NCBI GenBank assembly: GCA_937893145.1
Contig: CALBJW010000082.1
Coordinates: forward strand, 1 to 19,738
Reading direction: 5' to 3'
Length of the DNA stretch: 19,738 nucleotides
DNA from: an uncultured Prevotellaceae bacterium
Lineage (GTDB): Bacteria; Bacteroidota; Bacteroidia; Bacteroidales; Bacteroidaceae
The position numbers and the translations under genes were made by a program. Of this stretch, positions 1 to 8,088 are shown in pieces (the first letter of the stretch is position 1; the number at the start of each line of letters is the position of its first letter). The notes beneath the pieces were generated by a model that was not told the DNA's origin, did no database searches, and saw only the letters and a program-made list of their open reading frames with translations.

Positions 1-600
1 TGTATAACCGAGGTCTTCGAGAAGATACTTGAGATATGCCTTGATAATCTTATTTACATTCTCCGACTTATGGTCAAGGTCGCGACAACCATCCCAACCA
101 TCACCTGTATCGGCATTTGGGGAGAGCGAAACACCTTCCTTCTTTGCCTGAGTGAGGGCTGCACCACCATCATCGTTACTGCAGATGTCTGTCGATTGGA
201 ACTGATAAGTCACACCATTGTATGTCTCCTGTGGAAAACCAAACCAACCATTGCTGGTGTTATGATGATTGATGACAACATCAGCAATAGTTCCAAGACC
301 TTTCTCCTTGAAGGTCTTAATCATAGAACGGAGTTCTGCCTCTGTTCCGAAACTTGAATTCTGGTTCCAATAGTAGAGAGGAAGGTAACCCATGTTGTTG
401 CCTCCACCACAATAGCCAGAATTAGGAATCCAAATGAGGTCGAAGTAGTGTGCGAGTTCTTCTGCTTGCTTCTCAAGCTTCTGCCATTTGCAGTCTGAAT
501 AACCATCCCAATAGAATCCCTGAAGCATCACCTCATGCTGTGCAGAACTGCTGAGAGTGAAGATGAGGGAAAGGAGTGTGAAGAGAGTTTTCTTAAGCAT
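1..600 (-). CDS. GH13 alpha-amylase, N-terminal part (susG position)
   Basis: This is the N-terminal 200 residues of a secreted alpha-amylase; the rest lies beyond the left edge. The ATG is the complement of 598-600 and the frame stays open to base 1. Residues 1-20 form a signal peptide ending SSSA, with mature protein starting near Q21. The early MLQGFYWDGY stretch (25-34) and GH13 conserved region I, DVVINH (107-112), place it in GH13. The catalytic Asp/Glu/Asp lie outside the window. It is the last visible gene of the starch operon and occupies the susG slot. Unlike B. thetaiotaomicron SusG it has no lipobox cysteine after the signal, so it is probably periplasmic or secreted, not a surface lipoprotein. 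Family call is firm; exact specificity and location are inferred. Confidence 0.9.
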   Translation of the reverse strand, partial: MLKKTLFTLLSLIFTLSSSAQHEVMLQGFYWDGYSDCKWQKLEKQAEELAHYFDLIWIPNSGYCGGGNNMGYLPLYYWNQNSSFGTEAELRSMIKTFKEKGLGTIADVVINHHNTSNGWFGFPQETYNGVTYQFQSTDICSNDDGGAALTQAKKEGVSLSPNADTGDGWDGCRDLDHKSENVNKIIKAYLKYLLEDLGYT

Positions 601-614
601 ATCGTATTTAAGTT

Positions 615-652
615 GAAAAAGGAGCGGGCAGAAGTCTGTCCGCCCCTTTTCC
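615..652 (-). terminator. GC-rich hairpin with U tract between susF and the amylase gene
   Basis: On the minus strand AAAAGGGGCGGACAGA pairs with TCTGCCCGCTCCTTTT (one G-U, one A-C mismatch) around a very short loop, and the right arm runs into TTTTT. It starts about 18 nt after the susF stop and ends 14 nt before the amylase ATG. It looks like an intrinsic terminator. No TAnnTTTG promoter fits between it and the amylase start, so it may act as a partial terminator within the operon. The plus-strand transcript would also form it, ending in TTTT. Confidence 0.65.
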
Positions 653-670
653 TTATAGAATTATAGATTA

Positions 671-2047
671 TTATTTCTTTGTGAGAACAACCTTATGTGT
701 TCCTTCACAACCGAGGTAAAGCTTGATAGAGTAAGTGCCATCACCGTCTGGAGCATCGAGGTCCTTACCGCTGTACTCTGTGAGGAGGTCGTAAGACTTA
801 GGATCGCCATTAGCACCACCCCAACTGATAGACCAATCGTCGTTCATGGCAAACTTAAAGCCATTAGTGAGTTCGGTAGTGAGTTCCCAGCACTTTTCAT
901 CTGCATTGTATGTCATGTGCTGAGAAGCATCAGAGACATTCCAACCGTTGTGGTTACCAACACAAGTGATGCTTGTAACCTCTGTGAGAGTATATGTCTT
1001 TGCATCCCAGTTTACAGCAATCTTGTAGTAGCCTTCATGGTCAGGTGAGATATTGTCATCACCCTCAATCTTGCCATCATGACCACCATACCAGTTACCT
1101 TCAGAAACAAACTTGAACGAACCATAAGATGGAGTGTTTACATAGTAGTAACCAACAAACTCATCACCGTTCTTTACCATTGCACATCCATCAGCTGGCC
1201 AACCGTAAGCATCACCTGCATAATACAACTTGTCAACAAATGGAGCATAAGAGTATGTCCAGTTCTGAGGGTCGATAGTGAACTTGTACTTACCACCTGT
1301 TGGACAGCAGAAGCTGAAGCCTGAAGCACTCTCACCGAAGAAACCAGATGTTGCCTCATCACCATTAGCCTGAGCACGGAAGAGAGCATTCCAGTCCTGA
1401 TTGTCAACAGCCGACTGAGGAGCGAATGCGAACCATTCAGAGTCGCCAATCTCGATGACACAAGAATATGTACCATCTGCATTTGCCTCCATAGGAGTTG
1501 GAGCAGAGAGGTTCCATGAGTTGTAACCACCAATGTAGTAGTAAGCAGACTCATTAGCGATAGCAGGGAGCTTGAATGTTGTCACATCGATTGCCACTTC
1601 GTTTGTCTCGATAGGCATGAGGACAGATGTGCCTTCTGCGTTCATGAGGTCGGCAAACACCTTGAAGTTGCACTCACGGATAGTGTGAGCAAGTGAACCT
1701 GTTGACTTCTTGATAGCCTCCGAAAGGTCTGTTGCATTAACCATGAGGAGGTCACCAGAAGTAGAGAATGGCACCTCGATGTCGCCGTTGAGGAGGAGCT
1801 TAGTGAATACCACCTTCGAACCTTCTGTAGCGTTTGCAGCTGAAACGAAGTTTACGATTGGAGTAGCACCTTCCACCTGGTTGAGGTCGATGTTTGGAGC
1901 GGCAGCAGCGATAGTACCATTGACTGCACCCTGCTGCTCCTCCTGAGCGTTAGTCTGAGGATTTGCCCAGTCTGTGAAGTCTTCATTACAAGCAGAGAAT
2001 GTGAGTGCTGCTGCAATGAGAGATGTATATAAATATATCTTTTTCAT
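671..2047 (-). CDS. susF: SusF-like outer-membrane starch-binding lipoprotein
   Basis: This is a surface lipoprotein of 458 residues that binds starch without hydrolysing it (B. thetaiotaomicron SusF has 485). A signal peptide ends in lipobox FSAC with Cys20 as the lipidated residue, followed by a linker rich in Q, E and A. After an N-terminal all-beta domain (about 60-160), three related starch-binding modules can be seen. They begin near YYYIGGYNSWN (169-179), KLYYAGDAYGW (273-283) and ITCVGNHNGWN (360-370), each a YxxGxxxGW/SW-type opening strand with aromatic residues. SusF has three such modules and SusE two, so this gene is called SusF. It starts 24 nt after susE and is certainly cotranscribed with it. 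Binding residues cannot be assigned from sequence alone. Confidence 0.85.
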   Translation of the reverse strand: MKKIYLYTSLIAAALTFSACNEDFTDWANPQTNAQEEQQGAVNGTIAAAAPNIDLNQVEGATPIVNFVSAANATEGSKVVFTKLLLNGDIEVPFSTSGDLLMVNATDLSEAIKKSTGSLAHTIRECNFKVFADLMNAEGTSVLMPIETNEVAIDVTTFKLPAIANESAYYYIGGYNSWNLSAPTPMEANADGTYSCVIEIGDSEWFAFAPQSAVDNQDWNALFRAQANGDEATSGFFGESASGFSFCCPTGGKYKFTIDPQNWTYSYAPFVDKLYYAGDAYGWPADGCAMVKNGDEFVGYYYVNTPSYGSFKFVSEGNWYGGHDGKIEGDDNISPDHEGYYKIAVNWDAKTYTLTEVTSITCVGNHNGWNVSDASQHMTYNADEKCWELTTELTNGFKFAMNDDWSISWGGANGDPKSYDLLTEYSGKDLDAPDGDGTYSIKLYLGCEGTHKVVLTKK

Positions 2048-2071
2048 GTTTTTATTCGTTTTTAAGAATAA

Positions 2072-3235
2072 TTACTTCATAGAACCTGTTCCGTTAGTGA
2101 AGTCGAGGTAAATCTGCTTACCTGCTTCCGCTGGGAATGAGAATGCATCACCAAGGTCTGATGCCCAGTTAGATGGGATGTCGCAGTTACGATAGAAGAG
2201 AGTGCCATCGTTCTTGATAGTGAACTCTGTCTTCCACCAGTCGATACCACAGTCAACAGCAAGACGAAGCTCACCTGAACCTGCAAGGAGTGGAGATACA
2301 CATGGGTCTGCAGCTGAACCAGACATTGTGAAGAGGGCATCATCCTGCCATGACCACTGGTCTGCACCTGGAGATGAAGCACCGAAGACATAAACCTTAG
2401 CCTCCATAGTCTGGAGTTCGTATGAGATAGCAGAACCTGCAATCTTGTTCTTGACAACAACAGTGTACCAACCTGAGTTGGAAGCCTTCATGTTTGATGT
2501 GTCATCAGAACCTGCATTCACAACACCTGCCTCGTTCTTAGCACCGATAGTAACCTGTCCGAAGCCCTTGTCGTTACCCTTCCAACCAGCATCAGGATTA
2601 ATCTTGAACTCATCACCAGCATTAAAGTAAACGATGCCGTAAGAGAAGCCTTCCTGGCTGTATGCGAAGTGGAGAGGAACGAACTTGCTCCAACCATCAG
2701 AAGCAGCGAAGCTACCTACGATATACATCTCTGAAGGGAGAGTGAGCTCAACCTTTGGCACGTATGCAAGAACTGAAGGAAGAGTGATGACATTCGACTC
2801 TACATAACCAAGGTCGTCTGAGCCTGTGAGCGCAGCAGAAATCTTTACATATACAGTCTGTGGCGCAGCAAGGAGGTCTGTATTCTCAGCACCAACAATG
2901 TCGAGGATAGCCTGATTGAGTTCCTTTGCAGAAACAGCCATCTTAGCCTTTGTGTATGTTGTCTCGAGCTGAGACCAGTTTTCCTTGTCAAGACTTACAT
3001 ATACCTTATAAGTAGTAGGAGCAGTGTAGTTGTAGTTTGGCTGTGAGGTAGTGAGCACTACAACATCAGATTCCTTGAGGTCGTATGTGTTGTTGAACGA
3101 TACGCCTGGAGTATTAAGCACGAGTGTGAGTCCCTCAGTGTTCAATACAGGATTGCTGTCGCGGTCTTCGCTACATGAAGTAGTGATGCCGAGTGTAGCG
3201 GCAGCGATAAGCAATGAACAAAATATCTTTTTCAT
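2072..3235 (-). CDS. susE: SusE-like outer-membrane starch-binding lipoprotein
   Basis: This surface lipoprotein has 387 residues, the same length as B. thetaiotaomicron SusE. The signal peptide ends TTSC, with Cys21 the lipid-modified residue, followed by a short acidic SEDRDSNP segment. The SusE N-terminal domain (about 28-160) carries the NPVLNTEGLTLVLNTPG motif. Two starch-binding modules follow, opening at EMYIVGSFAASDGW (169-182) and KVYVFGASSPGADQW (280-294). The role expected from the family is to hold starch or maltooligosaccharides at the cell surface beside SusC/SusD. It lies 21 nt after susD and 24 nt before susF, within one transcript. SusE and SusF differ mainly in module number, and two modules here favour SusE. 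Confidence 0.86.
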   Translation of the reverse strand: MKKIFCSLLIAAATLGITTSCSEDRDSNPVLNTEGLTLVLNTPGVSFNNTYDLKESDVVVLTTSQPNYNYTAPTTYKVYVSLDKENWSQLETTYTKAKMAVSAKELNQAILDIVGAENTDLLAAPQTVYVKISAALTGSDDLGYVESNVITLPSVLAYVPKVELTLPSEMYIVGSFAASDGWSKFVPLHFAYSQEGFSYGIVYFNAGDEFKINPDAGWKGNDKGFGQVTIGAKNEAGVVNAGSDDTSNMKASNSGWYTVVVKNKIAGSAISYELQTMEAKVYVFGASSPGADQWSWQDDALFTMSGSAADPCVSPLLAGSGELRLAVDCGIDWWKTEFTIKNDGTLFYRNCDIPSNWASDLGDAFSFPAEAGKQIYLDFTNGTGSMK

Positions 3236-3256
3236 ATATCTTTCTATTCTTTAAGA

Positions 3257-4876
3257 TTAATAACCTGGATTCTGAGACATATTGCTATTAGCATTGAGCT
3301 CATTAGCAGGAATTGGATAGAGATTGAAACGCTTGTCAACACCAGCACCTGAGTAAACGCCACCCTTCCAGTCCCAAACATACGAACTGCTTGTGAAGAG
3401 TCCGAAGCGGATGAGGTCTGAACGACGACGGCCCTCGAAGTAGAACTCACGGCACCACTCGTTGATGATGTCTGTCTCTGAGATAGACTGGTCGAATGTG
3501 TTGGCGTTAGCACGAGTGCGAAGCACATTGAGGTCGTTCTTTGCCTCTTCAGGATTGCCAAGGCGGAAGTTAGCCTCTGCACGAGTGAGGTAAGCCTCTG
3601 CAACACGGAAGAGAGGAATGTCTGTATCTGCAAATGTAGCGTCTGAAGGAGTACCACCATTAGCGTATGTGTTGTTCCACTTCATGATACCGAAACCTGC
3701 TGTGAAGGTTGTCTTCTCCTCTGTAGAATATGTGCGGTCTGCATTCACGAAGAACATAGCACGGTCGTCACCTGCCTTCTGGCGGAAGTCTGCAACCGAT
3801 ACATCCTGATTGCTAAGCTTTGAACCATCACTGATGAACTTGTCGATGAGTGCCTGGCGAGCACGGTTACAAGTCCACATAGAACTTGAAAGGCTCTGCT
3901 CTGGAGAACCCGAACCAGTACAAGAAGCGATAGTGTAAACCGAACCACCGTAAGAACGAGAAGTAGCACCATCACAACGGATTGGGAAGATAATCTCCTG
4001 GCGAGCGTTAGGGTTCTCACCGTTGTCGCCCATGAAGAGCTGCTCGTATGCTGTGTAGCCGTTAGTAGCAGTTGTGTTGAGCTTATACTTCGAACCGATA
4101 ACCTTGTCAGCATATTCCACTGCTTCACTCCAGTGTGCTGTGCCTGTATAAACCTCAGCATTGAGGTAGAGACGAGCAAGGAGGAGCTGAGCAGCAGTCT
4201 TGTCAGCACGACCATAGTTAGCATTGTCACCACAGTAGTCTGCGAGCTGGTCTTCCGAACCACCCTCAGAGATAGCCTTGAGTTCAGCAACGATGTAGTC
4301 GAACATCTCTGTGCGTGACTTCTCTACAGGAAGGTTGCTGTTGTAGTGGTCCTTGAATGGAGCCTTACCGAAGAGGTCGATGAAGTAGTAGTTCATCAAG
4401 GCACGAATGAAACGAACCTCAGCACGATTCTGAAGAACGGCAGCATCCTTATTGCCTTCTGTCTGGTCGAGGTAGAAGTTGCAGAGTGTGACATTGTACA
4501 TCACACGGTAATATGTGAGCTCATTGTAACCAACACTTGAGTTCCAAGCGATGTTTGTGAGTTCTGGGATTGAAGCATCACCCTGCCATGTCCAGATTGT
4601 CTCATCCGAACAGAGTTCCTGTGCTTCAAAAATACGACGATAGAAAGATGAGTTACCTTCATCAAACTGGCTCATATCAGGGTCGCCTGCACCACCCTGC
4701 TGACCTGTAAGCACAAGACTTGAATATACCTTAGCAAGGTACTGTGTCATATCAAGCTGAGTGTTTGTCTGTTCGTCCTGAATGCTCTGGTTGAGGTCGT
4801 TAAGACATGATGTAGAGCTGAAACCAAGAAGAGCAGCAAGCGCTACAGGAGCGATTTTCTTTATATTGAGTTTCAT
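3257..4876 (-). CDS. susD: SusD/RagB-family starch-binding lipoprotein
   Basis: SusD is the lid of the SusC transporter and binds helical starch or maltooligosaccharides at the surface. The protein has 539 residues (archetype about 550). The signal peptide ends STSC with Cys24 lipidated. The N-terminal half is helical and TPR-like. The C-terminal SusD/RagB signature is clear: a FRLGNPEEAKNDLNVLR helix from 437, EFYFEGRRRSDLIRFG at 477-492 and LYPIP at 519-523, ending in NPGY. It lies 81 nt after susC, across an 8-bp tandem array, and 21 nt before susE. The starch-specific call rests on the surrounding genes, since SusD-family substrate cannot be read directly from sequence. Confidence 0.93.
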   Translation of the reverse strand: MKLNIKKIAPVALAALLGFSSTSCLNDLNQSIQDEQTNTQLDMTQYLAKVYSSLVLTGQQGGAGDPDMSQFDEGNSSFYRRIFEAQELCSDETIWTWQGDASIPELTNIAWNSSVGYNELTYYRVMYNVTLCNFYLDQTEGNKDAAVLQNRAEVRFIRALMNYYFIDLFGKAPFKDHYNSNLPVEKSRTEMFDYIVAELKAISEGGSEDQLADYCGDNANYGRADKTAAQLLLARLYLNAEVYTGTAHWSEAVEYADKVIGSKYKLNTTATNGYTAYEQLFMGDNGENPNARQEIIFPIRCDGATSRSYGGSVYTIASCTGSGSPEQSLSSSMWTCNRARQALIDKFISDGSKLSNQDVSVADFRQKAGDDRAMFFVNADRTYSTEEKTTFTAGFGIMKWNNTYANGGTPSDATFADTDIPLFRVAEAYLTRAEANFRLGNPEEAKNDLNVLRTRANANTFDQSISETDIINEWCREFYFEGRRRSDLIRFGLFTSSSYVWDWKGGVYSGAGVDKRFNLYPIPANELNANSNMSQNPGY

Positions 4877-4902
4877 AATTGTTGATTTTTGAATTGTTTT
4901 GT

Positions 4903-4942
4903 TAATTTCGTAATTACGTTGTTACGTTGTTACGTTATTACG
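4903..4942 (-). repeat. 8-bp tandem array in the susC-susD gap
   Basis: Read on the minus strand the gap contains five consecutive 8-bp units: CGTAATAA, CGTAACAA, CGTAACAA, CGTAATTA and CGAAATTA. The plus strand shows ACG at 4916, 4924, 4932 and 4940, an exact 8-bp step. It covers half of the 81-nt gap between the susC stop and susD start. No promoter-like TAnnTTTG was found in this gap. Function is unknown. Confidence 0.85.
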
Positions 4943-4957
4943 ACTTTGCCATTCTAA

Positions 4958-7900
4958 TTAGAAGTTGAGGTTAAGACCAATCATGTAAGTGCGTGGACGA
5001 GGATAAACCGAACCGTCGATGCCACCTGCATTTTCAGGGTCAATACCTGAGTACTTAGTGATACAGAATGGATTCTGAACGAGTGCGTAAACACGACCTG
5101 TGATACCATTGTAAGAAGTGCCCTTGAAGAGGTTCTTGAATGAGTAACCAAGAGTGATGTTGTCACACTTCACGAATGAAGCATTATGAACGAAGAAGTC
5201 GCTCATGTAGTAGTCAGACTTACCTGTGAAACCGAGTGCGATGGCTTCGTGTGTGCGGTTGCTCCAAGCACCGTTAGCGAATACATTAGCACCGTTGCAG
5301 TTGTTTGAGAGGAAGTCGTTATAGAGGTAGTTGTTAAGGCTTGCACGGAATGTGAAGCTGAAGTCCCAGTTCTTGTAGATGAACTTGTTTGTCATACCCA
5401 TGAGAACATCGGCAGCAGACTTCTTATAGACATACTTGTCATCAGCATTGATCTGTCCATCACCGTTGCGATCTACGAACTGACCTTCGATAGCGTTGCC
5501 ATCCTTGTCATAAACCTGCTGATATACATAGAATGAGTTAGTTGGATAACCAACCTTATTTACCATTACCTGGTTGCTGAGACCTGCTGAGATTGAACCA
5601 CCTGTGAGGAAGAAGTCATTTCCGTTGAGGTGAGTAATCTTGTTCTGGTTGTAACCTACGTTGTATGAAATCTGCCATGTGAAGTTCTTTGTAACAACAG
5701 GACGAGCTGTGATGTTGAACTCGATACCACGGTTCTCAAGGTCACCGATGTTCATAATCTTGTAGTTACCGAAACCTACACCCGAAGCGATAGATACTGT
5801 AGAGATGAGGTCGTTAGTCTTACGATAGTAAGCATCGATACCACCTTCGATACGGTTGTTGAGGAATGCGAAGTCGAGACCTACGTTGTAAGTAGTAGTC
5901 TTTTCCCATGTGAGGTCTTCGTTGTACATCTGAGGACGCATAGTGTAGTAGTTCTTATCACCAATAGCGTACTGGCCGAACTGGTTAGACACTACATAAC
6001 GAGGAACAGAATAGAAGTCAACACCTATATCCTGCTGACCTGTGATACCGTAAGAGAGACGAAGCTTGAGGTCGTTCATCACATCCTGATTCTTCATGAA
6101 TGGTTCGTTGACAATCTTCCATGCGAGAGATGCTGATGGGAAGTAGCCTGCACGGTGGCCCTTAGCGAACTTAGAAGAGTTATCGTTACGGAATGTAGCT
6201 GTGAGGAGATAGCGGTCGAGAAGACCGTACTGGAGACGAGCGAAGTAGCTCACGAGTGTGTTAACGTATGTGTGCTTTGTCTCGTCGAGGTTTGTGTGGT
6301 CCTTCCATGTCGATTCGTCTTCGTTGAGAACTGCACCAAGCCAGTTGCCACCACCATCGTTGTAGATGTGGCGATGGAAATGCTGCTCTTCAGCACCAGC
6401 CATCACATTGAGGTCGTGAACCTCATTCCAGTTATGGTTGTAGTTGAGGAAAGCATTTGTCTGGAGGTTGTACTTTGAAGACTTAGAATAACCTGTCCAA
6501 CCGAAGTAGTTGTTGCTATATGAATAAGGAGAGATGTCTGTGTCCTGAGTACCTGCTGAATAGTCGCCGCTAACGCTTGCGTTGATTGAGAGGTCCTCAA
6601 GACCATGAATCTTATATGTCACACCAATGTTGCCAAGGAACACATTAGCACGAGCGCGGTCGTCCTTGTTCTTGTAGAGGGCAACAGGGTTCTGAGGTGT
6701 GTTGGTGTTTGTCACCTGATTGTTCCAACCATCGATAGTAGGCGAACCGATGAGTGTCTGAGTTAAACCACCTGTAGTCTCATAACCTGGAGTGTAGATA
6801 GGAAGTGTTGGGTCCATAGCTACCGAACCTCCGAACACACCACCATCAACATAGTTGTTTGTTGAGTACATGTACTTAGCAGATACATCAAACTTCAAGT
6901 GGTCCTCAAGGAATGCTGGGTTGAGGTTTACCGATGCAGTGAAACGCTGGAAGTTAGATGTCTTCGCAATACCGTTCTGGTCTGTGTAACCGAGACCTAC
7001 ACGATAAGGCATGTCTTTTGTGCCACCGCTGACACTCACCTGATGGTCAGTGCTTACAGCATTACGATAAATCTGGTCCTGCCAGTTTGTGTTTTCTGTG
7101 CCGAGAAGTCCGAGTGCAGAAGCACCTACGAGTCCCTGGTTAACGAGCGAATGAGCATACTCGCGGAACTCATCACCTGTAAGCACCTCACGCTTCTTAG
7201 CGATAGTAGCGATACCAACATTACCGTTGTATGTAACCTTTGCCTTCTGGCCCTTAGCACCCTTCTTTGTTGTGATAATGATGACACCGTTCGATGCACG
7301 GCTACCATAGATAGCTGTTGCAGAGGCATCCTTGAGCACTGTGAGAGTCTCGATGTCTTCAGGGTTTACCATTGCAAGACCGTTAGAAAGACCCTGAACA
7401 CCGTTGTTATCAATAGCAAGACCATCGATGATGATGAGTGGGTCGTTGCTTGCAGAGAGTGATGAACCACCACGGATGCGGATAGAAGCTGCACCACCAG
7501 GAGTACCACCATTCGAGATGACGCTTACACCAGCAATCTTACCTGAGAGCATGTCCTGAGTACTTGTTGTGATACCCTTCGACATCTCATCTGGCTTGAT
7601 AGCTGTCACAGCACCAGTCATATCGTTCTTCTTTACTGTACCGTAACCGATTACAACCTGTTCGTTGAGGAGATGTGTATCCTCGTGAAGTGTAATCTTG
7701 AGGTTAGGTGCTGCTGTCACTTCCTGTGGCACATAACCCACGAAAGAAACAACGAGTGTAGCACCCTTTGGCACACTCAGAGTGAAGTTACCATTGAAGT
7801 CGGTAACACATCCGTTGCTTGTACCCTTCTGCAGAACAGTAGCACCAGCAACTTCACCCAAATTGTCCTGTACATGACCCTTAACTGTGATGTTTTGGGC

Positions 7901-7972
7901 GAATGCAGAAACGGACATGAAGATTCCCACCAACAGAGCGAGAAGGAATCTGAAGTTTAACTTCTGTTTCAT
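4958..7972 (-). CDS. susC: SusC-family TonB-dependent outer-membrane oligosaccharide transporter
   Basis: This is the import channel that, powered by TonB-ExbBD, moves maltooligosaccharides across the outer membrane. At 1004 residues it is close to archetypal SusC. The signal peptide ends SAFA at about residue 25. A carboxypeptidase-regulatory-like domain covers about 27-98 (VKGHVQDNLGEVAGATV ... FVGYVPQEV). A TonB-box-like EQVVIGYGT is at 104-112. The plug domain has IRIRGGSSL at 164-172, IIIDG at 180-184 and LKDASATAIYGSRASNG at 213-229. The remainder is the 22-strand beta-barrel, ending in YMIGLNLNF with a terminal Phe. It is followed by susD. The 116-nt leader after susB contains two tandem arrays and no recognisable minus-strand promoter, so transcription probably comes from the susB promoter. 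Confidence 0.95.
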   Translation of the reverse strand: MKQKLNFRFLLALLVGIFMSVSAFAQNITVKGHVQDNLGEVAGATVLQKGTSNGCVTDFNGNFTLSVPKGATLVVSFVGYVPQEVTAAPNLKITLHEDTHLLNEQVVIGYGTVKKNDMTGAVTAIKPDEMSKGITTSTQDMLSGKIAGVSVISNGGTPGGAASIRIRGGSSLSASNDPLIIIDGLAIDNNGVQGLSNGLAMVNPEDIETLTVLKDASATAIYGSRASNGVIIITTKKGAKGQKAKVTYNGNVGIATIAKKREVLTGDEFREYAHSLVNQGLVGASALGLLGTENTNWQDQIYRNAVSTDHQVSVSGGTKDMPYRVGLGYTDQNGIAKTSNFQRFTASVNLNPAFLEDHLKFDVSAKYMYSTNNYVDGGVFGGSVAMDPTLPIYTPGYETTGGLTQTLIGSPTIDGWNNQVTNTNTPQNPVALYKNKDDRARANVFLGNIGVTYKIHGLEDLSINASVSGDYSAGTQDTDISPYSYSNNYFGWTGYSKSSKYNLQTNAFLNYNHNWNEVHDLNVMAGAEEQHFHRHIYNDGGGNWLGAVLNEDESTWKDHTNLDETKHTYVNTLVSYFARLQYGLLDRYLLTATFRNDNSSKFAKGHRAGYFPSASLAWKIVNEPFMKNQDVMNDLKLRLSYGITGQQDIGVDFYSVPRYVVSNQFGQYAIGDKNYYTMRPQMYNEDLTWEKTTTYNVGLDFAFLNNRIEGGIDAYYRKTNDLISTVSIASGVGFGNYKIMNIGDLENRGIEFNITARPVVTKNFTWQISYNVGYNQNKITHLNGNDFFLTGGSISAGLSNQVMVNKVGYPTNSFYVYQQVYDKDGNAIEGQFVDRNGDGQINADDKYVYKKSAADVLMGMTNKFIYKNWDFSFTFRASLNNYLYNDFLSNNCNGANVFANGAWSNRTHEAIALGFTGKSDYYMSDFFVHNASFVKCDNITLGYSFKNLFKGTSYNGITGRVYALVQNPFCITKYSGIDPENAGGIDGSVYPRPRTYMIGLNLNF

Positions 7973-7982
7973 GATTTTTTGG

Positions 7983-8003
7983 TTAAGTTTTAAGTTTTAA
8001 GTT
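7983..8003 (-). repeat. Three perfect 7-bp tandem repeats before susC
   Basis: TTAAGTT occurs three times head to tail (7983-7989, 7990-7996, 7997-8003), read as AACTTAA on the susC strand. The array ends 10 nt before the susC ATG, so it lies in the translation initiation region of the mRNA. There is no Shine-Dalgarno sequence; an A-rich leader is usual in Bacteroidetes. Confidence 0.85.
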
Positions 8004-8026
8004 ATTGATAATTTTGTTTGATTGTT

Positions 8027-8075
8027 CTAGATTTTCTAGGATTACTAGTTTTACTAGATTAACTAGTTTTACTAG
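8027..8075. repeat. 9-bp-period CTAG array between susB and susC
   Basis: CTAG occurs six times at 8027, 8036, 8045, 8054, 8063 and 8072, a step of exactly 9 bp each time. The five bases between sites are all A/T except one G directly after the CTAG at 8036. On the susC strand the units read CTAGTAAAA, CTAGTTAAT, CTAGTAAAA, CTAGTAATC, CTAGAAAAT, CTAG. Because CTAG is self-complementary, neighbouring units can form alternative small hairpins in RNA. The array starts 14 nt after the susB stop and lies in the untranslated part of the susB-susC transcript. Confidence 0.9.
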
Positions 8076-8088
8076 AATTCCCAGTCCT

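Noticed and set aside
3745..4290. 181-residue minus-strand frame within susD
   Set aside because: It is a shifted frame of susD rich in Ser, Leu and Arg; susD itself is intact, so there is no frameshift to explain it.
6899..7462. 187-residue plus-strand open frame opposite susC
   Set aside because: It lies wholly inside the well-supported susC gene, has no family features and a cysteine/threonine-rich composition expected from reading the complement.
8009..8016. Plus-strand TAATTTTG as a promoter for an RNA antisense to susB
   Set aside because: It fits TAnnTTTG, but there is no -33 element and the region is very AT-rich, so a chance match is likely.
8027..8075. CRISPR array
   Set aside because: The repeat period is only 9 bp with no unique spacers, and there are no cas genes in the window.
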